A stretch of 8,331 bases of DNA from Rhodospirillaceae bacterium (GCA_030623425.1 JAUXMA010000058.1:1-8331), one strand, 5' to 3'. Shown: positions 1-7,062, counted from the stretch's first letter. Notes: generated by a model not told the origin, from the letters alone. Numbers and translations: made by a program.

Positions 1-15
1 CTGCTCGACGTTCTC

Positions 16-123
16 AGTGGAATTCCACCGGTTTGTCCTCCGCGGACGGCGTTATGATCGGCACGGGATGAATGGCGGAAAGTGGCGGAATCGCGGGCTC
101 CGCAAATCCAGGTGAATTCCACT
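16..123. repeat. 108-bp stretch bounded by imperfect inverted repeats
   Basis: The left end (16-35) reads AGTGGAATTCCACCGGTTTG. The reverse complement of the right end (103-123) starts with the same ten bases, AGTGGAATTC, and then keeps ACC, GG and TTTG with single-base insertions and one substitution. The left end also contains a perfect 12-bp palindrome, GTGGAATTCCAC (17-28). Inside, a 10-bp unit is nearly repeated in tandem (71-80 and 81-90, both containing TGGCGGAA). No credible gene lies here, and the flanks (11-15 and 124-128) show no target duplication. It could be a miniature inverted-repeat element, the worn end of an insertion sequence extending left of the window, or a regulatory hairpin downstream of the minus-strand gene at 154-768. 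The inverted repeat is visible directly; calling it mobile is inference. Confidence 0.4.
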
Positions 124-153
124 TGCAACGACGAAGAGCCACTTTCTTAATGG

Positions 154-768
154 TTATCTCCTTCGCTTTCTTTTCGTCAGCCTGCATTTGACGCTGATGA
201 TCGCCCTGGTGCGCTCCTTGGCATGGAACGCTTCCTGCTTTTTTTCCAGGCCGCCGAGGAATTTCGTTGTCATCGGCCCTCCGTCCAGTTCGTCCACGAA
301 CCGCCGCAAGATGGTTTCGTGGTTGTCGCCGCTTGGCCGGGAGAACATCGCCGCGGCCCGTTTTTTGACCTTGCGGGCGAACCCCTGGAAACTTTTCCGG
401 GCGATGCTTCCGTGTTCGCGCTCGTGATCGAGGACGTATTGTTTGGCGCACCGGTACATCCTTTTCTTGTAGTCGCTCATCAAACGGATGACCGGAAAGA
501 CTTCGATGAGAACATCGAGGCGGCGCAGGCACTGCCCCTCGAATTCCGTTGTGAAGCCGATTTTGTTTCCGTGCTCGTACAGTCCCAATCTTCTCGCGGT
601 GGGGCTGCCGGGGGAAGAGATGATGGTGACTCCGAGGTCGTATTCGACCTCTTCTTCATGGTAGGTCAGTTTCGTGGAGATTCGGGGCGCCCCGCAGGCG
701 GCGGCATTCGACGCCGCCAGGACGAGCTCCAAAGCCGCCAGCGCCGCAATCGGCAAAACCCTTGTCAT
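154..768 (-). CDS. Exported protein with HExxH motif, putative zinc metallopeptidase-like
   Basis: This encodes 204 residues. The N-terminus (about 1-24) is a signal peptide: MTR, then a hydrophobic alanine/leucine stretch ending in AAA before Cys25, so the product should reach the periplasm or outer envelope. A lipoprotein site at Cys25 is less likely because the preceding NAAA lacks the usual leucine. The central motif is DHEREHG (residues 114-120), which fits the HExxH zinc-binding signature; Cys107 lies eight residues before it. Cys25, Cys80, Cys107 and Cys194 could form disulfides. The C-terminus is very basic (KRKRRR). The pattern of a cysteine shortly before HExxH recalls small DUF922-like exported proteins, but I cannot assign a family or substrate. 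The ATG at 768 is supported by GGAG six bases upstream. It is transcribed divergently from the kinase operon and seems to stand alone. HExxH alone does not prove protease activity; no third zinc ligand is identified. Confidence 0.72.
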   Translation of the reverse strand: MTRVLPIAALAALELVLAASNAAACGAPRISTKLTYHEEEVEYDLGVTIISSPGSPTARRLGLYEHGNKIGFTTEFEGQCLRRLDVLIEVFPVIRLMSDYKKRMYRCAKQYVLDHEREHGSIARKSFQGFARKVKKRAAAMFSRPSGDNHETILRRFVDELDGGPMTTKFLGGLEKKQEAFHAKERTRAIISVKCRLTKRKRRR

Positions 769-970
769 TCACCGCTCCATGCCGGAACCCTCGGCGCCGG
801 GACGAGGTTCATCAACACGGACATATTTTGTCACCGGCGGTGGCGCCCGGAAAGCCATTCTTTCATCCCCCACCGCCGTCGGCCGCAAATTCGAGGCATT
901 AACGCGGTTTCGCTCGGACGGCTTCCCAGTCCGCTATCGGCGCCACGGACATCGCCGGCCATCTGCCGCC

Positions 971-998
971 TTGTGGCCTTGTCCACCGCCGCTATACT
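971..998 (+). promoter_or_regulatory. Candidate sigma-70-type promoter for the kinase operon
   Basis: A TTGTGG box (971-976) and a TATACT box (993-998) are separated by 16 bp. The -10 box matches the consensus at five of six positions and the -35 box at three of six. Transcription would begin near 1005, about 34 bases before the ATG at 1039. It lies in the 270-bp spacer between the divergent genes at 768 and 1039; I see no other convincing element in that spacer and no clear promoter for the minus-strand gene. The boxes are seen directly; activity is inferred. Confidence 0.4.
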
Positions 999-1038
999 GC
1001 GCGGCGCTAAACCCCGCCACCATACCAGGAACGGCCCG

Positions 1039-2058
1039 ATGGCGGAAATTCGTTATGACGTGGTCGGCATTGGCAATGCCATCGTCGACGTTCTCGCCCA
1101 TGCCGAAGATCGGCTTCTCGACGAGCTCGGCTTGACCAAGGGGGCGATGACCCTCATCGACGAGGTGCAAGCGTCGCGGCTTTACGAGCGCATGGGGCCG
1201 GCCATCGAGTGTTCCGGCGGTTCGGCGGCCAACACCATCGCCGGCCTTGCCTCGCTGGGCGGCAAGGGGGCCTTCATCGGCAAGCTCCGCGACGATCAGT
1301 TGGGCGCCGTCTTCCGTCACGACATCCGCTCCCTGGGCGTCGCTTTCGAAAGCCGCTTGGCGGCGGATGGAGCGCCGACGGCGCGGTGCCTGATTTTCGT
1401 CACCGCCGATGCCGAGAGGACCATGCAGACCTATCTTGGCGCCAGCGTCGACTTGCGCCCCGACGACATCGACGCCGCCATCATCGCCGCCGCCGGGATC
1501 ACCTACCTGGAAGGCTACCTTTGGGATCCGCCGATGGCCAAGGAGGCCTTCGTCAAGGCCGCGGCGGTGGCGCATCGGGCCGGCCGTCTGGTCTCGCTCA
1601 GTCTCTCCGATCCGTTTTGCGTCGACCGTCACCGCGCCGATTTTCTCGACCTTGTAGAGCATCACGTCGACATCCTTTTCGCCAACGAAGAGGAAATCGT
1701 CTCCCTTTACCAGGTCGACGGTTTCGACGATGCCTTGCAACGGGTGCGCGGCCACTGCCGGGTGGCGGCGCTGACTCGCGGCAAAAAGGGATCGCTGGTG
1801 ATTTCCGGCGATGAAATCCACGTCATCGACGCCGAACCGGTGGCCAGGGTGGTGGACTCCACCGGCGCCGGCGACGCCTATGCGGCGGGCTTTCTTTTTG
1901 GCTTGACCAGGGATTTCGGCCTCGCCGATTGCGGGCGCATGGCCAGCATCGCCGCCGCCGAGGTCATCGGCCATTTCGGCGCCCGCCCGGAAGTCTCGCT
2001 GAAGGAGCCGATGGCGGAAAAATTTCACATGAAAGCCCGGCCCTGGCAAATTCCTTGA
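1039..2058 (+). CDS. PfkB-family carbohydrate/nucleoside kinase, adenosine kinase type
   Basis: This encodes a 339-residue cytosolic kinase of the ribokinase/PfkB family, which transfers phosphate from ATP to a sugar or nucleoside hydroxyl. The N-terminal strand YDVVGIGNAIVDVLA (6-20) is the usual first element with the substrate-binding Asp. The family's glycine-rich signature is ECSGGSAANTIAGLASLGG (57-75). The NEEE motif (216-219) is the Mg/phosphate-associated NxxE. The second signature DSTGAGDAYAAGF (273-285) forms the anion hole, with Asp279 as catalytic base. The C-terminal IGHFGARPE (310-318) resembles the end of alphaproteobacterial adenosine-kinase-like proteins, so adenosine is the best guess, making AMP for purine salvage; other sugars are not excluded. 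The ATG at 1039 was chosen because AGGA (1027-1030) lies eight bases upstream and homology begins at once; the frame stays open far upstream (from 223) but that part is antisense to another gene. It is probably the first gene of a four-gene operon. Confidence 0.9.
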   Translation: MAEIRYDVVGIGNAIVDVLAHAEDRLLDELGLTKGAMTLIDEVQASRLYERMGPAIECSGGSAANTIAGLASLGGKGAFIGKLRDDQLGAVFRHDIRSLGVAFESRLAADGAPTARCLIFVTADAERTMQTYLGASVDLRPDDIDAAIIAAAGITYLEGYLWDPPMAKEAFVKAAAVAHRAGRLVSLSLSDPFCVDRHRADFLDLVEHHVDILFANEEEIVSLYQVDGFDDALQRVRGHCRVAALTRGKKGSLVISGDEIHVIDAEPVARVVDSTGAGDAYAAGFLFGLTRDFGLADCGRMASIAAAEVIGHFGARPEVSLKEPMAEKFHMKARPWQIP

Positions 2059-2091
2059 CCTCGCCAAACAAAAGGGACATTCCAACATTCC

Positions 2092-3336
2092 ATGGCCGAT
2101 CAAGACAACTTCCACCATGACGCGGTGACTCCGCTGCAGCGTTTCGCCACTTCGAGCTTCTGGCGCACCCTTCCGGCCGGCATGCGGCGGCGTTGGTGGA
2201 TGTTCCGGCCGTTGGACCTGATCGCCCGGCACTGGCCGGTCCTTAAAAAACGGCGGGGATTGTTGGTGGTCCGCATGGACGGCATCGGCGACATGGTTCT
2301 GTTCCGCACCTGCCTCGATCATTACGCCGATGTTTTCGGCTTTGACGTTTCCGACATCACGGTGCTTGGCTGCACCAGTTGGGCCGGCGTCGCCGACATT
2401 GTTTTCGCCGGTTACCAGGTTCGCGTTATCGATGAACACGCTTACGCCCGCCGGCCGCTCTACCGGTTCAAGATATCCCTGTGGCTGCGCCGCCTGGCGC
2501 CCGCCGTCACCGTCTGCGATTCCTATTTGCGCCGCGCCCTGATGGCCGACAGCTTGGTCTGGATCGCGGCGGCGCCCCGCACGCTTGCCTCGCTGCCATA
2601 TATCAACGAACCGACACGTGCCGAGTTCCTTTATTACCTGAGTCAAGTCGACGAAATCATCAATACCGGCGATTACCCCACCCATGAAGTGATCCGCCAT
2701 TACCGTTTCCTTTCGGTCCTCGCCGGCCGCCGGATCAGGCCCGAGCCCCCGCATCTCCCTTGGCACGACGACCCGCCGCCGATCCCCGGCGGCGGTCCTT
2801 ACGTGGTCCTCAATCCCGGCAGCAACGAGCCGGGGCGGCGGTGGCCGCTCGGCCATTATCTCAAGCTTGCCGGGCGGCTTCTCGAAACGGGCTACCGCGT
2901 CGTCTTCGTCGGCAAGCCCGAGGAAAAAACGGAAGAGGGCAACTTCAAGAATTTTCGCCAACGGCCCGGCGTCATCGATCTCATCGGCCGCACCAGCCTG
3001 CCCGACCTCCTCGACCTGATGAACCACGCCGCCGCGGTCCTCAGCAATGATTCGGGGCCGGCGCACCTGAGCATCGCCCTGGGCGCGCCAACGGTGGTGA
3101 TCGTCGGCGGCGGCCATTTCGGCTGTTTCGTTCCGTATCCAAAACACATCACCCCCCCCAAAGCCCGCTTCGTGTTTCACGAGATGGAGTGCTACCACTG
3201 CTTTTGGCGCTGCCACAAACGCCTCAGCAAGTACGATGTCTTTCCCTGCATCAGCGCCATTGCCGAGGAACGGGTGTGGGGCGAATTGCAAGGAGTGTTG
3301 CCAAAGATGCCGGCGGAGGCTTTGGCGTCATCATGA
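2092..3336 (+). CDS. Glycosyltransferase family 9 protein, heptosyltransferase-like
   Basis: This encodes 414 residues. GT9 enzymes include the ADP-heptose:LPS heptosyltransferases, which act at the cytoplasmic face of the inner membrane on the lipopolysaccharide core. The N-terminal domain carries VVRMDGIGDMVLFRTCLD (59-76), the family's RxDxIGDxxL loop for the acceptor. The C-terminal nucleotide-sugar domain has LNPGSNEPGRRWP (240-252) and LSNDSGPAHLSIALGAPTVV (317-336), the diagnostic D-S-G-x-x-H segment. Near the end four cysteines cluster (Cys367, Cys370, Cys374, Cys386), an arrangement seen in some members and possibly structural. About 55 basic, aromatic-rich residues precede the first motif and could help membrane association. 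The gap to the upstream kinase is 33 bp. The candidate ribosome site AAAGGGA (2071-2077) is 14 bases from the ATG, longer than ideal, so the start is less certain than the family. The stop overlaps the next start in an ATGA. The sugar and acceptor cannot be told from sequence. Confidence 0.88.
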   Translation: MADQDNFHHDAVTPLQRFATSSFWRTLPAGMRRRWWMFRPLDLIARHWPVLKKRRGLLVVRMDGIGDMVLFRTCLDHYADVFGFDVSDITVLGCTSWAGVADIVFAGYQVRVIDEHAYARRPLYRFKISLWLRRLAPAVTVCDSYLRRALMADSLVWIAAAPRTLASLPYINEPTRAEFLYYLSQVDEIINTGDYPTHEVIRHYRFLSVLAGRRIRPEPPHLPWHDDPPPIPGGGPYVVLNPGSNEPGRRWPLGHYLKLAGRLLETGYRVVFVGKPEEKTEEGNFKNFRQRPGVIDLIGRTSLPDLLDLMNHAAAVLSNDSGPAHLSIALGAPTVVIVGGGHFGCFVPYPKHITPPKARFVFHEMECYHCFWRCHKRLSKYDVFPCISAIAEERVWGELQGVLPKMPAEALASS

Positions 3337-4034
3337 ACGCCAACGGCGAAGTGGATTTCTACGCCAGCTACAACCGCTTCAAGTCTTACCAAACGCCGCG
3401 TCTGGGCCGCAAACAAGTGCGCCGTTTCGACAGCGACTTCTGGGAACCCGCCGGCTGCGGGCCCGACATGGCTTTCCTCGATGTCGGCTGCGGCACCGGT
3501 CTTTTCCTGGCCTACCTGCGGGCCAAGGGTGCCGTCGATTTTCTCGGCATCGACAACGACCCCGCCCTGGCCAAACATATTGCCGCCGAGATCGCCGACA
3601 AATTCGTTGTTGCCGACGTTTGGCGGTTTCTCGACGGCGGCGCCGGCGGCCGCCGGTTCGACCGCATCGCGCTGTTCGATCTTCTCGAGCATTTTGCTGC
3701 CGAGGACGGCGCCCGGCTGCTTGCGAAACTGGCCAAGGTGCTCAAGCCCGGCGGACGGGTCGTGGTCAAGGTTCCCAACATGGGGTCTCCCTGGGGCGGC
3801 GGCTACCAGTTCGGCGACTTGACCCATAAAGCGGCGTACAACCCGTCCAGCATGCGACAACTGGCCCTGGCCAGCGGCTATGAATGCATCACCTGCTATC
3901 CTCACCGGCAGGGCAGTCCCGGGCGGGGCTTCAAGGACCGCCTGTTGCACGGGCTTCTGTCGCGCCTCGTCATGACGCCGCCCGAGATCTGGTCGGCGAA
4001 CTTCTTTGCCGTTCTCAAGCAGCGAAGGGATTGA
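3333..4034 (+). CDS. Class I SAM-dependent methyltransferase
   Basis: This encodes 233 residues with a Rossmann-fold methyltransferase core. Motif I is FLDVGCGTGLFLAYL (48-62), the glycine-rich AdoMet-binding loop. GIDND (72-76) ends in the acidic residue that holds the ribose hydroxyls. DRIALFDLLEHF (110-121) is motif IV, and VLKPGGRVVVKVPN (136-149) is the post-motif strand typical of UbiG/Methyltransf_11-like enzymes. The segment after it (about 150-190, with GGGYQFGDLTHKAAYN) looks like the lid seen in methyltransferases within glycan and lipopolysaccharide clusters. The frame is open from 3189, but the ATG at 3333 overlaps the previous stop (ATGA, 3333-3336), which suggests translational coupling; GGAGG at 3315-3319 is 13 bases away. 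Between a GT9 gene and ampG, a role in methylating a sugar or lipid-linked glycan is a reasonable inference, but the substrate is unknown. Confidence 0.87.
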   Translation: MNANGEVDFYASYNRFKSYQTPRLGRKQVRRFDSDFWEPAGCGPDMAFLDVGCGTGLFLAYLRAKGAVDFLGIDNDPALAKHIAAEIADKFVVADVWRFLDGGAGGRRFDRIALFDLLEHFAAEDGARLLAKLAKVLKPGGRVVVKVPNMGSPWGGGYQFGDLTHKAAYNPSSMRQLALASGYECITCYPHRQGSPGRGFKDRLLHGLLSRLVMTPPEIWSANFFAVLKQRRD

Positions 4035-4040
4035 ACCGTT

Positions 4041-5411
4041 TTGGCGCTGTTCAATGCCGGCGGGAACCGCACCGTCAAGTCCTGGTTGGCGGCCACCAAG
4101 GTCTATTTTGACAGGCGTGTCATTACGGTGTTGTTCCTGGGTTTTTCCAGCGGCCTGCCCCTTTTGCTTGTGTTTTCCACCTTGTCGCTGTGGCTCAAGG
4201 ACGAGGGTATCTCGAAGACCGTCATCGGCTTGTTCGCCTTGGTTCGCATGCCTTACACATTCAAGTTCGTTTGGGCGCCGCTGATCGATCGGCTGCCGAT
4301 TCCGTTTCTCGGCGGCTGGCTGGGCCGCCGGCGGGCGTGGGTGGTCGTCACCCAGATCGCCCTGATGACGTCGATCCTGGCGCTGGCCACCACCTCGCCG
4401 TCCCTGACCCCTGGATTGACCGCCTTGTATGCCCTGTTCGTCGCTTTTTGTTCGGCCAGCCAGGACATCGTTATCGACGCCTACCGCATCGAGATCCTGG
4501 AGCAACGCCAACAGGGCGTCGGCGCGGCGATGATCGTCAACGGCTATCGCTTTGGCCTGTTGACGGCGGGCGCCGGCGCCATTTCGTTCGCCGATTTCCT
4601 CAGTTGGTCCCAGGTCTACGTCATCATGGCCGCCATGGTCATGGTTGGGCTGGTGACGATTCTGTTGAGCGCCGAACCCGAGACTCCGCGAAACGGCATT
4701 GACCTCGCCGACCCCGAAGGGGCGCGGAGGTTTGGCGCCCGCTTTCCCTGGATGTCACATGGGATGCGCGGCGTGGCCGGTTGGCTGTACGGCGCCATGG
4801 TCTGTCCTTTCGCCGACTTCATGAAGCGCCAGGGGTGGATCTGCATTCTTCTGTTCATCATGCTCTACAAATTGGGAGACGCCTATCTGGGGGTGATGGC
4901 CAATCCATTCTACGTCGAGATGGGCTTTTCAAAACAGGAGATCGCCGCCGTTTCCAAGGTCTTCGGCATGGGGGCCACCATCATCGGCGGCCTGGTTGGC
5001 GGCATCGTCGTCTTTCGATACGGAATTCATAGGGCCTTGTTGGGTTGCGGCATCCTCATGGCGGCCTCCAACCTGGTTTTCGCCGCCCAGGCCGTGATCG
5101 GCCATAACGTGCCGATGCTGATGCTCACCATCGCCGTCGAAAACCTCGCCGGCGGAATGGGCACGACGGCGTTCGTTGCCTATCTGTCGAGCCTTTGCAA
5201 TATCGCCTACACGGCGACTCAATACGCCCTGCTCAGTTCCTTCATGGCCTTCGCCCGCGACGTCTTTTCCGCTTCCAGCGGCTGGCTGGCGGACCATGTC
5301 GGCTGGGTCGGCTTTTTCCTTTTCAGTACCGGGCTCGCCCTGCCGGGACTGGTTCTGCTTTTGTGGATGATGCGCCGCATGCCCCTTGAAGAGGAGCGGA
5401 AATCAAGCTGA
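4041..5411 (+). CDS. ampG: AmpG-type muropeptide permease (MFS transporter)
   Basis: This encodes a 456-residue polytopic inner-membrane protein of the major facilitator superfamily. AmpG imports GlcNAc-anhydroMurNAc peptides from the periplasm for peptidoglycan recycling, and in some bacteria this feeds beta-lactamase induction. Recognisable AmpG features are LGFSSGLPLLLVFSTLSLWL (33-52), the IGLFALVRMPYTFKFVWAPLID run (62-83), the GRRRAW loop (95-100), AFCSASQDIVIDAYR (135-149) and GAAMIVNGYRFG (161-172). About twelve hydrophobic segments can be counted, split by a charged loop around 211-245. The length is a little under the 491 residues of E. coli AmpG. The start is a TTG at 4041, six bases after the methyltransferase stop; GAAGGGA (4024-4030) lies ten bases before it, and there is no in-frame ATG before the first membrane segment. 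It is last in the likely operon, and its stop overlaps the convergent gene's stop by 9 bp. Confidence 0.88.
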   Translation: MALFNAGGNRTVKSWLAATKVYFDRRVITVLFLGFSSGLPLLLVFSTLSLWLKDEGISKTVIGLFALVRMPYTFKFVWAPLIDRLPIPFLGGWLGRRRAWVVVTQIALMTSILALATTSPSLTPGLTALYALFVAFCSASQDIVIDAYRIEILEQRQQGVGAAMIVNGYRFGLLTAGAGAISFADFLSWSQVYVIMAAMVMVGLVTILLSAEPETPRNGIDLADPEGARRFGARFPWMSHGMRGVAGWLYGAMVCPFADFMKRQGWICILLFIMLYKLGDAYLGVMANPFYVEMGFSKQEIAAVSKVFGMGATIIGGLVGGIVVFRYGIHRALLGCGILMAASNLVFAAQAVIGHNVPMLMLTIAVENLAGGMGTTAFVAYLSSLCNIAYTATQYALLSSFMAFARDVFSASSGWLADHVGWVGFFLFSTGLALPGLVLLLWMMRRMPLEEERKSS

Positions 5412-6413
5412 GAGAGCCTTGTCCACCGCCTGGATAACCGCCTCGACGGGGATGCGTTCGATCTCTTCGCCGCCGAAATCCGTGGCCCGGACGATGGTCA
5501 GGCATCCGCTCATCGGCCTGAATTTATCAGGCGACGTCGTGCCGTAAAGCGAGATGAGCGGTCGCCCGCCGATGGCCAACATGTGGCCGACGCCGGAATC
5601 ATTGGAAAGACCCGCCGCAAACCGTTTCGACAAGGCAATGGTAAACTGCGGAGAAAAATGGTGGGATTCCTCGACCCCGTCCGCCTGCAAGGGAAAAAGG
5701 GCTTCGGGAACGGCCTCGGCGAGCTCGCCTTTCCAGGCGATTTCCTTGGGGCCAAGTACGAAAACGGGGATGCGCCCCCGCGCCGCTTGTTCTTTTGCCA
5801 TGGCAACGAAATTTTGCAAGGGCCAGCATTTCGGCCTCCCCCCCGCGCCCGGCGCGATGCCGACATAGACCGGTCCCGCGGGCAGCAATCCCGCCGCCTC
5901 TTCGGCGAGGGCGGGATCGAGGTCGAGCTCCATGCCCGCCGGGGTCTCGAAGGCCTTCCCGCTGGCCAGTTCCAAGAGGTCGAGCAACTGGCGCAGCATG
6001 CTCTTGGGGCGTTGGTAGTCTTTCGGCGGTTTCCGGGAGGAGAGCAGAAACCGCGCCGCCGGCGAGATAAACAGGCGATGTGGGACGCGCTTCAACGACA
6101 GGCTGGCCCAAACGATTCTCTGGGTGTCGATGATCAAATCGAAACGCCGGCCTGGCAAAGGGCGGCGCAAAAATTCCTTCGGATGCTGGCCGATACCGGC
6201 GTTTTCAATGACTTCGTCCAGGATGCCCTTGACCACCGGCGCCATGACGCTGGCATAGACGCTGGTTTCCTTGCCGGCGACCCAGGTGATGCGGGCGTCG
6301 GGAAAGGCCCGCCGCAAGGCCTGGACGAACGGCAGCTTGAGCAGGCCATCGCCGATACGGTCCAAACCGACGTATACCATGACACTGGCGGGAGGCGTTC
6401 CGGGTTGGCTCAT
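5403..6413 (-). CDS. Glycosyltransferase family 9 protein, heptosyltransferase-like (second copy)
   Basis: This encodes 336 residues, close to the usual size of lipopolysaccharide heptosyltransferases. The N-terminal GT-B domain has VYVGLDRIGDGLLKLPFVQA (13-32), the RIGD loop, followed by a strand ending ITWVAGKE. The C-terminal domain has VGIAPGAGGRPKCWPLQNF (184-202), in which the basic residue before the W-P is expected at the nucleotide-sugar site, and LSNDSGVGHMLAIGGRPLIS (269-288), the DSGxxH motif. It is diverged from the other GT9 protein in the window and lacks its N-terminal extension and cysteine cluster, so the two are not a recent duplication and probably add different sugars or act on different acceptors. 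The ATG at 6413 was chosen because GGAGA lies eight bases upstream; an upstream in-frame TTG at 6431 would add six residues. It is transcribed towards ampG and away from the macrodomain gene. Donor and acceptor are unknown. Confidence 0.86.
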   Translation of the reverse strand: MSQPGTPPASVMVYVGLDRIGDGLLKLPFVQALRRAFPDARITWVAGKETSVYASVMAPVVKGILDEVIENAGIGQHPKEFLRRPLPGRRFDLIIDTQRIVWASLSLKRVPHRLFISPAARFLLSSRKPPKDYQRPKSMLRQLLDLLELASGKAFETPAGMELDLDPALAEEAAGLLPAGPVYVGIAPGAGGRPKCWPLQNFVAMAKEQAARGRIPVFVLGPKEIAWKGELAEAVPEALFPLQADGVEESHHFSPQFTIALSKRFAAGLSNDSGVGHMLAIGGRPLISLYGTTSPDKFRPMSGCLTIVRATDFGGEEIERIPVEAVIQAVDKALSA

Positions 6414-6447
6414 GGCGCATCTCCGGGGCAAGGTCAGCCGTATCGGT

Positions 6448-6454
6448 TATCATA
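6448..6454. promoter_or_regulatory. Possible shared -10 region of divergent promoters
   Basis: In the 109-bp spacer between the divergent starts at 6413 (minus) and 6523 (plus), TATCAT reads on the plus strand (6448-6453) and TATGAT on the minus strand (6454-6449). Each matches the sigma-70 -10 consensus at five of six positions. No good -35 box is seen at 16-18 bp on either side, so this is only a candidate; activator dependence is one possible explanation. Confidence 0.22.
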
Positions 6455-6461
6455 GGGCATG

Positions 6462-6482
6462 CCGGTGGGCAAGGACCGGTGG
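6462..6482. repeat. Short direct repeat CCGGTGG in the divergent spacer
   Basis: CCGGTGG occurs at 6462-6468 and again at 6476-6482, 14 bp start to start. It lies between the candidate -10 region and the macrodomain start, so it could be a regulator binding site. In GC-rich DNA a 7-bp repeat can easily arise by chance. Confidence 0.2.
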
Positions 6483-6522
6483 TTATTTCGACCGGGCTCT
6501 AACAAAAAGGGAGGATTTATCG

Positions 6523-7047
6523 ATGACCGACAGGATCACCGTCGTCGAAGGCGACATCACCAAACTGCAAGTGGACGCCATCGTCAACGCCGCCAACGAA
6601 TCGTTGCTCGGCGGCGGCGGCGTCGATGGCGCCATTCACCGGGCCGCCGGACCGGAGCTTGTCGAGGAATGCCGCAAACTGGGCGGTTGCCCCACCGGCG
6701 AGGCCCGCATCACCAAAGGCTACAAGCTTCCAGCCAAGCACGTTATCCATACCGTTGGCCCGGTCTGGCATGGTGGCGACCAGAACGAGGACGGCTTGCT
6801 CGCCAACTGTTACCGGCGCTCTTTGGGACTGGCCGTCGGCAACAACTTAACCTCGATCGCCTTTCCGGCGATTTCCACCGGTGTTTACCGTTTTCCCATC
6901 GAACGCGCCGCTAAAATCGCCATCGGAATGGCGGCCAAATTCCTGGACGATAACGATAGCTTGGAGAAAGTCATCTTTTGCTGCTTCGGCCAACCCTCGG
7001 TCGAGGCCCACGAGAAGGCGCTGGCTGTTAGAAGAGCACGTCGTTAA
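6523..7047 (+). CDS. Macrodomain protein, O-acetyl-ADP-ribose deacetylase / ADP-ribosyl hydrolase type
   Basis: This encodes 174 residues, essentially one macrodomain of the MacroD/YmdB class. Such enzymes bind ADP-ribose and hydrolyse O-acetyl-ADP-ribose or remove mono-ADP-ribose from acidic residues in the cytosol. The sequence shows GDIT (10-13), VDAIVNAANESLLGGGGVDG (17-36) followed by AIHRAAG, and the phosphate-binding loop AISTGVYRFP (116-125). Asn25 and Asp35 correspond to the Asn174/Asp184 pair needed for catalysis in human MacroD1, so the protein is predicted to be active. The ATG at 6523 is strongly supported by AAGGGAGG (6507-6514) eight bases upstream; the frame is open further upstream, but that region is antisense to the GT9 gene. 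No ADP-ribosyltransferase or sirtuin gene is nearby, so nothing here marks it as a toxin-antitoxin component; general metabolite clearance is the default reading. Its stop is 15 bases from the foldback element at 7063. Confidence 0.93.
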   Translation: MTDRITVVEGDITKLQVDAIVNAANESLLGGGGVDGAIHRAAGPELVEECRKLGGCPTGEARITKGYKLPAKHVIHTVGPVWHGGDQNEDGLLANCYRRSLGLAVGNNLTSIAFPAISTGVYRFPIERAAKIAIGMAAKFLDDNDSLEKVIFCCFGQPSVEAHEKALAVRRARR

Positions 7048-7062
7048 TTGCGCTGTGCTGCT

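Noticed and set aside
14..532. A 172-codon minus-strand frame overlapping the exported-protein gene
   Set aside because: It is arginine- and proline-rich with no recognisable domain or signal, and crosses the inverted-repeat stretch. The overlapping frame 154-768 has a signal peptide, a ribosome site and an HExxH motif.
223..1038. Upstream extension of the kinase frame, which would make a 611-residue protein
   Set aside because: The extension is antisense to the exported-protein gene and then crosses the intergenic promoter region; a good ribosome site precedes the ATG at 1039, where family homology begins.
934..3291. A 785-codon open frame on the minus strand antisense to the kinase and first GT9 gene
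   Set aside because: Its product is low-complexity and rich in Gly, Ala, Asp and Arg with no domain, and the opposite strand carries clear PfkB and GT9 motifs. Long antisense frames are expected in GC-rich coding DNA.
3192..4511. A 439-codon minus-strand frame across the methyltransferase and the start of ampG
   Set aside because: It is glutamine- and glycine-rich without motifs and is a shadow of two clearly coding plus-strand genes.
976..5430. A 15-bp exact repeat (GCCTTGTCCACCGCC at 976-990 and 5416-5430)
   Set aside because: The second copy is the coding end of the minus-strand GT9 gene and the first is in a promoter spacer; there is no further similarity around them, so it is probably chance in GC-rich sequence.
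6523..7047. The macrodomain gene as antitoxin of a DarTG-like system
   Set aside because: No DarT-like ADP-ribosyltransferase gene lies beside it; the neighbours are a GT9 gene and the foldback element, and its sequence is of the MacroD/YmdB type.
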